Shown piece after piece: positions 8,061-14,493 of a DNA stretch of 21,468 bases. The stretch covers positions 1 through 21,468 of the forward strand of contig JBBWZQ010000381.1 of assembly GCA_039649115.1 (NCBI GenBank), written 5' to 3'. This stretch comes from DATEJJ01 sp039649115. Its GTDB lineage: Bacteria > Actinomycetota > Actinomycetes > Mycobacteriales > Micromonosporaceae. A program made the translations under genes and the position numbers. Within the stretch, counting starts at the first letter, position 1. Each line of letters opens with the position of its first letter. The notes beneath the pieces are model-generated. The model saw only the letters and a list, made by a program, of their open reading frames with translations. It searched no databases and was not told where the DNA came from.

Positions 8061-8111
8061 GCTGACCGGGACGACTGAGCTGACGGGGACGACTGAGCTG
8101 ACGGGGACGAC
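8058..8111 (+). repeat. Three tandem 18-bp direct repeats filling the ligase-monooxygenase gap
   Basis: Three consecutive 18-bp copies, unit TGAGCTGACGGGGACGAC, occupy 8058-8075, 8076-8093 and 8094-8111. The first copy differs by a single base (ACCGGG for ACGGGG). The array starts at the TGA stop of the ligase and ends exactly at the base before the ATG of the flavoprotein gene. Each copy carries an in-frame TGA and a GACGGGGAC purine-rich stretch that can act as a ribosome binding site. Copy-number change would alter spacing and the number of such sites without changing either protein. Confidence 0.95.
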
Positions 8112-9302
8112 ATGCCGCAGATACAGGTGGCCGTGGTCGGGGCCGGAATCGCCGGCCTCACCTTCGCCGGCGCCCTGCGCCGGGCCGGAGTCGAGTGCCA
8201 CGTCTACGAGCAGGCGCAGCGGCTGGGCGAGGTGGGGGCGGGCATCCAGGTGGCGCCCAACGCCACCCGGCTGCTGCACCGGCTGGGCCTGCGCGAGCGG
8301 CTGCGTGCCGTCGCGGTCGCGCCGCAGGCGATCGAGATGCGCCGCTTCGACGACGGCCGGCTGCTGCAACGCACCGCGCTGGGCAGCGCGTGCCGGGCCC
8401 GGTTCGGCGCGCCCTACTACACCCTGCACCGGGCCGACCTGCATGACTGCCTGCTCTCGCTCGTACCGCCCGACCGGGTGCACCTCGGGGCCCGCCTCGC
8501 CGCCGTGACGCAGGGCACCGACGCGGCGCGGCTGCACCTGGCCGACGGGACGACCGTCGCGGTGGATCTGCTCGTGGGGGCCGACGGCATCCGCTCGATC
8601 GTGCGCGAACAGATCGTGGCCGACGAGCCGCGGTACTCCGGGCAGACGATCTACCGGGGACTGGTACCGGCCGAGCGGGTGCCCTTCCTGCTCACCGATC
8701 CCCGGGTGCGGCTGTGGTTCGGGCCGGACCAGCACTTCGTGTGCTACCCCGTGTCGTCCGGCCGGCAGGTCAGCTTCGGCGCGACCGTGTCCGCCTCGGA
8801 CTGGCGGGAGGAGTCGTGGACGGCGCGGGGTGAGGTGGCCGAACTCGCGGCGGCGTACGCGGGCTGGCACCCGGACGTCACCCGGCTGATCGGCGCGGCG
8901 GACACGGTCAGCCGCTGGGCCCTGCACGACCGGGAGAGCACCAGCCGGCTCAGCTCGGGCCGGGTGGTCGTCATCGGCGATGCCGCCCACCCGATGCTGC
9001 CGTTCCAGGCGCAGGGCGCGAACCAGGCCATCGAGGACGCCGTCGTGCTCGCGGTCTGTCTGCTCGAAGCGGGTCGGTGTGGCCTCGCCGCGGCGTTGCG
9101 CCGGTACGAGCGGATCCGCCTGCCCCGCACCCGGCGCATCCAGCGCCAGTCCCGGGCCAACACGCACACCTTCCACCTGGTCGACGGGGACGCGCAGCGC
9201 CGCCGCGACACCCTGGCCCAGACCTCGTCGGGTCTGGACCGGCATGCGTGGCTCTTCGGGTACGACGCCGAGCACGCCACCACAACCAGCAGGAGTGCCT
9301 GA
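8112..9302 (+). CDS. Salicylate hydroxylase-like FAD monooxygenase
   Basis: The 396-residue protein is a group A flavin monooxygenase. It has the FAD-binding GxGxxG at residues 10-15, the NAD(P)H/FAD DG motif at Asp158 (VGADGIRS) and the second FAD motif GDAAHPM at Asp290 followed by QGANQAIEDA. Length and motif spacing match salicylate-1-hydroxylase and 3-hydroxybenzoate-6-hydroxylase-like enzymes. Salicylate-type members replace a carboxyl by hydroxyl, so decarboxylative hydroxylation of 3,4-AHBA or ring hydroxylation of a coupled product are the plausible roles. The start is ATG 8112 directly after the tandem repeats, and the stop shares one base with the next ATG. The substrate is inference only. 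Confidence 0.88.
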   Translation: MPQIQVAVVGAGIAGLTFAGALRRAGVECHVYEQAQRLGEVGAGIQVAPNATRLLHRLGLRERLRAVAVAPQAIEMRRFDDGRLLQRTALGSACRARFGAPYYTLHRADLHDCLLSLVPPDRVHLGARLAAVTQGTDAARLHLADGTTVAVDLLVGADGIRSIVREQIVADEPRYSGQTIYRGLVPAERVPFLLTDPRVRLWFGPDQHFVCYPVSSGRQVSFGATVSASDWREESWTARGEVAELAAAYAGWHPDVTRLIGAADTVSRWALHDRESTSRLSSGRVVVIGDAAHPMLPFQAQGANQAIEDAVVLAVCLLEAGRCGLAAALRRYERIRLPRTRRIQRQSRANTHTFHLVDGDAQRRRDTLAQTSSGLDRHAWLFGYDAEHATTTSRSA

Positions 9303-10084
9303 TGGAACTGACCGGAATCGAGTCGACGGTCGCCGTGGTCACCGGGGCGGCGCAGGGCATCGGCGCCGCCGTGGCGGGTGTCCTGGCCGGCGCGGGCGCG
9401 CACGTCGCGGCGGTGGACCGCAACGGCGAGACGCTTGCCACCGTGGTGACCAAACTCGAGGCCGAGGGCGAGTCGGCCCGCGGCTACGTCGTCGACGTCT
9501 GCGACAGCGCGGCGGTGGACGCGCTGGTCCGGCGGGTCGAGGACGAGCTGGGGCCGGTCGGCATCCTGGTGAACGCGGCCGGCGTGCTGCACACCGCCCG
9601 GGTGGTCGAGCTGACGGACCGGCAGTGGAGCGATACCTTCTCGGTCAACGCGTTCGGGGTGTTCCACATGTCCCGGGCGGTGGCCCGGCGGATGATCGGC
9701 CGCCGCCGCGGCTCGATCGTGACCGTGGCGTCCAACGCCGCCGGCGTGCCGCGCACGGAGATGGCCGCGTACGCCGCTTCGAAGGCTGCGTCCGCCCAGT
9801 TCACCCGGTGCCTGGGACTGGAGCTCGCGGACTGCGGCATCCGGTGCAACGTGGTCTCGCCCGGTTCGACCGACACGCCCATGCTGCGTTCGATGCTCGG
9901 CGACGCCGATCCGCGGCAGGTGATCGAGGGCTCGCCGGCCGCGTACCGCGTCGGCATCCCGCTGCGCAAGCTGGCCCAGCCGCGCGATGTGGCCGAGGCG
10001 GTCGCGTACCTCGTGTCCGACCAGGCCGGTCACGTCACCATGCACGACCTGTACGTGGACGGCGGCGCCGCCCTGCATGTATGA
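9302..10084 (+). CDS. EntA/DhbA-like SDR, dihydro-3-hydroxyanthranilate dehydrogenase
   Basis: The 260-residue classical SDR has the TGAAQGIG cofactor loop (residues 14-21), NAAGV, and the catalytic triad Ser144-Tyr157-Lys161. The segment RCNVVSPGSTDTPM strongly resembles 2,3-dihydro-2,3-dihydroxybenzoate dehydrogenases. Beside an isochorismatase and with a PhzE-type ADIC synthase in the cluster, the likely reaction is NAD-dependent oxidation of trans-2,3-dihydro-3-hydroxyanthranilate to 3-HAA. The ATG at 9302 overlaps the previous stop (TGATG) with AGGAG at 9291-9295. If ADIC synthase were instead an isochorismate enzyme the product would be 2,3-dihydroxybenzoate, which I consider less likely. 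Confidence 0.88.
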   Translation: MELTGIESTVAVVTGAAQGIGAAVAGVLAGAGAHVAAVDRNGETLATVVTKLEAEGESARGYVVDVCDSAAVDALVRRVEDELGPVGILVNAAGVLHTARVVELTDRQWSDTFSVNAFGVFHMSRAVARRMIGRRRGSIVTVASNAAGVPRTEMAAYAASKAASAQFTRCLGLELADCGIRCNVVSPGSTDTPMLRSMLGDADPRQVIEGSPAAYRVGIPLRKLAQPRDVAEAVAYLVSDQAGHVTMHDLYVDGGAALHV

Positions 10085-10099
10085 CATCGGAGGCGAATC

Positions 10100-10738
10100 A
10101 TGGCTATGACCCCGATCGCGCCGTACCGCATGCCGGGTGACGGCGACCTGCCCCGCCCGGCGGTGCCCTGGCGCCCGCGCCCGGACCGGGCCGCCGTGCT
10201 GGTCCACGACATGCAGCGGTACTTCCTGCGCGCGTTCGCGGCCGGGCGCTCGCCGCTGACGGAGCTGGTCGCCAACGTCGCCAAGCTGCTCGCGGCGGCG
10301 CGCGCGGCCGGGGTACCGGTGCTGTACACGGCCCAACCGGGTGGGATGAGCCGCCAGGACCGGGGGCTGCTGCACGACTTCTGGGGCCCCGGCATGAGCG
10401 GTGCGGAGGCGGATCGCGGCATTGCCGACGATGTGGCCCCCGAACCGGGCGACACGGTGCTGACCAAATGGCGCTACAGCGCCTTCTCCCGCAGCGATCT
10501 GGAAGAGCGGCTGCGCCGGTCGGGCCGGGACCAGCTCGTCATCTGCGGCGTCTACGCGCACATGGGGTGCCTCATCACCGCGTGCGACGCGTTCAGCCGC
10601 GACATCCAGCCGTTTCTCGTGGCGGACGCGCTGGCCGACCTGTCGCTCGATGACCATCTCCGCGCGCTGCGCTACGCCGCCGACCGCTGCGGGGTACCGC
10701 TGTCAACGGCCGACGTGCTGGCCGATCTGGAGAGCTAG
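10100..10738 (+). CDS. phzD: Isochorismatase, PhzD/EntB type (ADIC to dihydro-3-hydroxyanthranilate)
   Basis: The 212-residue isochorismatase has the length of free-standing PhzD. It keeps the acid residue Asp37 in LVHDMQRYF and the lysine Lys123 in LTKWRYSAF. The nucleophile position in GVYAHMGC is glycine, followed by a cysteine, as in EntB and PhzD that hydrolyse vinyl ethers. IQPFLVADALADLS is another family hallmark. It would remove pyruvate from ADIC to give dihydro-3-hydroxyanthranilate. The ATG at 10100 has GGAGG at 10089-10093. No aryl carrier domain is fused, unlike EntB. The gene lies between the dehydrogenase it feeds and a second SDR in the same operon. Confidence 0.92.
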   Translation: MAMTPIAPYRMPGDGDLPRPAVPWRPRPDRAAVLVHDMQRYFLRAFAAGRSPLTELVANVAKLLAAARAAGVPVLYTAQPGGMSRQDRGLLHDFWGPGMSGAEADRGIADDVAPEPGDTVLTKWRYSAFSRSDLEERLRRSGRDQLVICGVYAHMGCLITACDAFSRDIQPFLVADALADLSLDDHLRALRYAADRCGVPLSTADVLADLES

Positions 10739-10765
10739 CCCATCACTAATCCATGGAGGAACACG

Positions 10766-11467
10766 GTGTCCGATCGCACTCAGGTCGTCGTCATCGGCGG
10801 AACGTCGGGGATCGGGCGGCACTTCGCCCAGTCCTGCGCCGAGCGGGGCAACGACGTGGTCATCACCGGCCGGTCGGAGGACCGGACCAAACAGGTCGCC
10901 GACGAGATCGGCGGGCGGACCCGCGGGCTCGCCCTGGACCTGACCGAGCCGGAGGCCATCGGGCCCGCGCTGGCCGACGTGCCCCGCGTCGACCACCTGG
11001 TGCTCACGGCGCTCGACCGGGACTACAACACGGTTCGCGCGTACCGTCCCGCCGACGCGACGCGCCTGCTGACGGTGAAGCTGACCGGGTACACGGCGGT
11101 CCTGCACGTACTCGCCCCGCGGATGACCGACGAGAGCGCGGCCGTCCTGCTCGGCGGCCTCGCCAGTCACCGGCCGTACCCGGGCTCCACGACCGTGACG
11201 ACCGCCAACGGCGGCATCAGCGCGCTGGTCCGGACGCTGGCGGTGGAACTGTCGCCGATCCGGGTCAACGCGCTGCACCCGAGCATCGTCGCCGACACTC
11301 CCTTCTGGAGTGACAAGCCCGCGGCCCGCGAGGCCGCCGCGCAGAAGGCGCTGACCCGGCGGCCGGTGACGATGCGGGACTGCACCGAGGCGATCACCTT
11401 CCTGCTGGAGAACCGCGGGATCAACGGGGTCAACCTGAACATCGACGGTGGGGATGTGCTCATCTGA
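10766..11467 (+). CDS. Degenerate SDR-fold protein lacking the YxxxK pair
   Basis: The 233-residue protein keeps the SDR nucleotide-binding loop GGTSGIG near the N-terminus and the C-terminal NGVNLNIDGG seen in many SDRs. The catalytic positions are missing: the Tyr-xxx-Lys positions read Val144 and Asn148 (in TTVTTANGG), the serine strand reads LLGGLAS, and NNAG is replaced by LTALDRD. It may bind NAD(P) but is unlikely to be a conventional dehydrogenase; a non-redox or partner role is possible. GTG 10766 follows GGAGGA at 10755-10760. It is the last gene of the operon and its 3' end overlaps the convergent DUF6081-like gene by 8 bp. Confidence 0.75.
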   Translation: MSDRTQVVVIGGTSGIGRHFAQSCAERGNDVVITGRSEDRTKQVADEIGGRTRGLALDLTEPEAIGPALADVPRVDHLVLTALDRDYNTVRAYRPADATRLLTVKLTGYTAVLHVLAPRMTDESAAVLLGGLASHRPYPGSTTVTTANGGISALVRTLAVELSPIRVNALHPSIVADTPFWSDKPAAREAAAQKALTRRPVTMRDCTEAITFLLENRGINGVNLNIDGGDVLI

Positions 11468-12200
11468 CGCCGGTCGCGATCCGCCACGGCCCCCACCAGC
11501 CGGTCGCGCCCTGCCCGTGCTCGCGCTGCGCGCGGGGGTAGCGGGCGAGGTCCCGGGCCGAGAACAGCGCCATGCCGGCGTTGAACCGCCGCACCGCTAC
11601 CGGCAGCCGCGTCCGGTAGGCGAGCCGGCCGTCGACGTGGAACTCCACCTCCGACGGCTCGGCCAGGTACGTGATGGCGTAGCCGTGCTTCCGCCCCGGC
11701 TCCGTCGGCACATCCAGCACCACCCGGTGGATGTAGTGGTCGTCCGGGCGGGTCACGCCGGGCAGCACGAGCCGTTCGACGACCACGTACACGGTGTCGT
11801 TGGTCGCGGCGGCGTTGAGCACGATGCCGGTCGCCAGGTCGAAGACGTTCACCGTGCCGAAGGCGTCCAGCAGGTCGTACGGGATCTGGCCGTATGTCCG
11901 CACCGCCATCTCGACCTCGAACGTCAGCCGGCCCGCCGGCGGTACGGCGAAGCGCCGCACAGTCCGGTACATCTGCTTGGCGTTGTTCTGCCTCGGGTCC
12001 GTGTCGTGGAAGCGGGTGAACGGGTTGACCGTCAGCTCCAGCCGCCCGTCGCCGGTCCGCACCTGCGCGTTGCGATCCTGGTAGCGGCGCGTTTCGCCGT
12101 CGGCCCCGGCGATCGACATGACCCGCCAGCGGGCCGGATCGAGCTCGCCGCCGGTGAAGTCGTCGTACGTCCACGCGTTGGTCGTCAATGCCGACGTCAT
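11460..12200 (-). CDS. DUF6081-like protein, probable beta-sandwich fold
   Basis: The 246-residue protein begins near TYDDFTGGELDPARW and is rich in alternating hydrophobic/charged stretches such as LTFEVEMAV, YVVVERLVL and VEFHVDGRLAYRT, which suggests a concanavalin/LamG-like beta-sandwich. The start, size and WWGPWRIATG ending resemble DUF6081 proteins found in actinobacterial clusters; their function is unknown. It has no signal peptide. ATG 12200 is my choice because the recognisable domain starts about 11 residues later; ATG 12236 is an alternative. It is the only minus-strand gene between two plus-strand groups and overlaps the 3' end of the SDR-like gene by 8 bp. A ligand-binding or lyase role would be speculation. 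Confidence 0.65.
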   Translation of the reverse strand: MTSALTTNAWTYDDFTGGELDPARWRVMSIAGADGETRRYQDRNAQVRTGDGRLELTVNPFTRFHDTDPRQNNAKQMYRTVRRFAVPPAGRLTFEVEMAVRTYGQIPYDLLDAFGTVNVFDLATGIVLNAAATNDTVYVVVERLVLPGVTRPDDHYIHRVVLDVPTEPGRKHGYAITYLAEPSEVEFHVDGRLAYRTRLPVAVRRFNAGMALFSARDLARYPRAQREHGQGATGWWGPWRIATGVR

Positions 12201-12390
12201 GCAGACACCATCGGCCGCGCCACCGGCGGCCGGCATCACCCGTCCACGCGGTGCGGCACGCCATTTCCCGCCGATCGGCCGGACATCCCGTGAATGCGCG
12301 ATGGCCCGCGCGGCGTGCGGTGGCCGAGACTGCCGATTACTGACCGCCCGGCACGACGTCGTCAGCGCGACGTCCTGGATAGGAGGTGTC
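12201..12390. promoter_or_regulatory. Divergent region between DUF6081-like gene and DUF485/symporter group
   Basis: This 190-bp non-coding stretch should contain promoters for both directions. It holds a perfect 10-bp palindrome ACGACGTCGT at 12353-12362, 28 bp before the DUF485 ATG, and a strong AGGAGG ribosome binding site at 12381-12386. I found no clear -10/-35 pair and no StrR-type site. A possible N-terminal extension of the DUF6081-like gene (to 12236) would take a little of it. Confidence 0.4.
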
Positions 12391-12726
12391 ATGAGCCCGA
12401 TGGACTTGGCCGCGAAAGGTGACCGCTACACGGCGGTGTATGACAGCGCCCAATTCAAGGTTCTGCGGCGTCGGTCGAACACCTTTCTCGCCTGGTCGAG
12501 CGCCACCTTCTACGGGTGGTGGCTCCTCGTCATCATGCTTGCCGCGTTCGTGCCGAGCTTCTTCCGGGTGCGGGTCGCCGGCCCGATCAACATCGGCCTG
12601 GTAGTGGTATTCGTGTCGCTCCATCTCGTGGTGGCGATCTCGGTGGTGTATCTGCGGTTCGCCCGGACCCGGCTGGATCCGCTCAGTGAGCAGATCCGGG
12701 CGGACCTGGAAGGAGATCTCCGATGA
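12391..12726 (+). CDS. DUF485 (YjcH-like) small membrane protein
   Basis: The 111-residue protein has two predicted membrane segments (about residues 37-58 and 66-89) and the DUF485 layout. There is an N-terminal hydrophilic part with YDSAQFKVLRRR, an aromatic YGWWLL at the first helix, and an acidic/basic tail. In many bacteria a DUF485 protein is encoded directly before an ActP-type acetate/solute symporter (yjcH-actP), and here the next gene is such a symporter. The ATG at 12391 has a perfect AGGAGG site. The stop overlaps the symporter start in ATGA. The likely role is an accessory subunit or regulator of the transporter, inferred from pairing. Confidence 0.85.
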   Translation: MSPMDLAAKGDRYTAVYDSAQFKVLRRRSNTFLAWSSATFYGWWLLVIMLAAFVPSFFRVRVAGPINIGLVVVFVSLHLVVAISVVYLRFARTRLDPLSEQIRADLEGDLR

Positions 12727-14432
12727 CCGGCGTCTACGCGCTCCCGCAGCCGACCCACGTGGACAACACGTGGGCGGCGCCAGGGCTCGCCGCCGTGCTG
12801 GCCGTCGTGCTGGCCGTCGTGGTATTCGCGCTCGTGCTGCCGGCGCGCCGCGGCATCCGTACCCCGAACGATTTCATCGTCTCCGGGCGGAAGGTCGGCG
12901 CCGGCCAGAACACCTTCGCGATGGTCGGCATGGGCCTCATGTACTCAACGGTGATCATCATTGCCGGGCACGTCGCGCTGAGCGGCTTCGACGCCATCAT
13001 GCTCCTGACGGCCTTCACGATGTCCACCGTGCTCGCGGTGCTGATCTACGCCGGGCCGGCGCGGAACGTGGGCGGCTACACGCTGGGCGACCTGTTCGCG
13101 GTGCGCGCCCAGGAGCGCCCGGCCCGGATGGCGTCGGCCGTCGTCACCCTCGTGGTCTACGGCATGTTCATGATCGCCATCCTGGCGTCGATCGGCCTGG
13201 TCGCCAGCCGGATGTTCTCCACCAGTTCCCCGGCGAACACGCCCTTCGTCGCCGGCATGATCGCCCTGGTCGCCCTGATCGCCATCCTGTGGGTGTACCT
13301 GGGCGGGATGACCGGGGTCACCCGGCTGCTGGTGCTCAAGGTGTGCCTGTTCATGGCTCTGGTGGCGGGGCTGACCATCGCGGTGATGGTCAAGTACAGG
13401 ATGAACCCGATCCACCTGCTGAACGACGCCGAGGCCCAGGCCGCCCCGAACAAGCGCGGCGATCTGCTGGGGCCCGGCCGCCTGTTCGGAACGGGTGCCA
13501 CGTTCGACTCGAACCAGGACCCGTGGGTCCACCTGTCGAAGATCTTCTCCGTCGCCGCCGGGGCCCTGGGGATGCCGTTCTTCTTCATGCGGTACCTCGT
13601 GGCGAACAGCGGACGGGACGCGCGGCGGTCGGCCGGCTGGGCGGCGTCGATCGCCGTCGCGTTCTGGCAGTGCATGATCGTCCTCGGTCTCGGCGCGACC
13701 GCGATCCTCGGTGGCAAGGCCATCGGCTCGAAGTGGGACACCCGCGACATCACCCTGCCCAAGCTCGCCGACCACCTCGGCGGTAAGTGGATGTCCGCCG
13801 CCCTCGGTGCGGTCGCCCTGCTGTCGGTCGCGGCAATCTTCGCGGCGCTGCTGCTCAACGGGGTCACCACGGCCACCAAGGACATCAACGCGGCCCGGGG
13901 CCGGCAGCTGGAACCGGCGGCCGAGCTGAAGGCCATCCGGCGCAACGTACTGGTCATCGGAGTCGTCTCGCTCGTCCTGGGTACGGCGCTGGCGCCCCTG
14001 CTCACCCACATCTTCATTCCGGCCTCGATCGACGTGGGCGGTACCTGCATCCTGCCGGCGGTCGTCTACTCGCTGTTCTGGCGGCGCTTCAACACCAGGG
14101 GTCTACTGTGGACGATCTACGGCGGGCTGGCCGTGATCATGTTCATGGTGCTGTTCTCCAACGGCATTTCGGGCGACCCCTCGAACGCCATGTTCCCCAA
14201 TGTCAGCTTCAAGTTCATCGACTTCGAACCCGGATTGGTCGGCGTACCGGTCGGCTTCCTGCTCGGCTTCATCGGCTCGCTCACCAGCCGCGAGCGCAAC
14301 GATGCCAAGTTCGCCGAGATGCGGGTCCGGGCGCTCACCGGCGCCGTCATTCCCGGGCGGAAGCCGGCAGGCACCCCGGCCGGCCCGGACGAGCGTGCCC
14401 GGGAGAACCGGACGCTCAGCGAAGCGCACTGA
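12723..14432 (+). CDS. Sodium:solute symporter family transporter (ActP-like)
   Basis: The 569-residue protein has about 13 hydrophobic segments, the spacing of the solute:sodium symporter family, and a long polar insert at about residues 233-265 as in acetate-permease-like members. GGYTLGDLFAVRA and ILWVYLGGMTGVTRLLV match conserved family regions. ATG 12723 overlaps the DUF485 stop, with AAGGAG at 12709-12714. Family members import organic acids or other small solutes with Na+. In this cluster it might take up a carboxylate precursor, recover a shunt acid such as an aminohydroxybenzoate, or, less typically, help export. The substrate cannot be read from the sequence. A strong hairpin follows its stop. 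Confidence 0.88.
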   Translation: MTGVYALPQPTHVDNTWAAPGLAAVLAVVLAVVVFALVLPARRGIRTPNDFIVSGRKVGAGQNTFAMVGMGLMYSTVIIIAGHVALSGFDAIMLLTAFTMSTVLAVLIYAGPARNVGGYTLGDLFAVRAQERPARMASAVVTLVVYGMFMIAILASIGLVASRMFSTSSPANTPFVAGMIALVALIAILWVYLGGMTGVTRLLVLKVCLFMALVAGLTIAVMVKYRMNPIHLLNDAEAQAAPNKRGDLLGPGRLFGTGATFDSNQDPWVHLSKIFSVAAGALGMPFFFMRYLVANSGRDARRSAGWAASIAVAFWQCMIVLGLGATAILGGKAIGSKWDTRDITLPKLADHLGGKWMSAALGAVALLSVAAIFAALLLNGVTTATKDINAARGRQLEPAAELKAIRRNVLVIGVVSLVLGTALAPLLTHIFIPASIDVGGTCILPAVVYSLFWRRFNTRGLLWTIYGGLAVIMFMVLFSNGISGDPSNAMFPNVSFKFIDFEPGLVGVPVGFLLGFIGSLTSRERNDAKFAEMRVRALTGAVIPGRKPAGTPAGPDERARENRTLSEAH

Positions 14433-14446
14433 ACAACCGCGAACAC

Positions 14447-14475
14447 GGTGTGGGGCGGTCGTACCGCCCCACACC
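14447..14475 (+). terminator. Hairpin after symporter gene, possible attenuator
   Basis: A perfect 13-bp stem (14447-14459 with 14463-14475) closes on a 3-base loop, CGT, starting 15 bases after the symporter stop. It lacks a T-tract, as many actinobacterial terminators do. Only 18 bases separate it from the GTG of the next gene, including GGGAGG at 14481-14486, so there is no room for an independent promoter after it. Confidence 0.75.
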
Positions 14476-14493
14476 CATTCGGGAGGCTCAATC

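Noticed and set aside
10100..10738. Glycine in place of the cysteine nucleophile in the isochorismatase
   Set aside because: EntB and PhzD-type isochorismatases acting on vinyl ethers naturally lack that cysteine, so this supports the assignment and is not a lesion.
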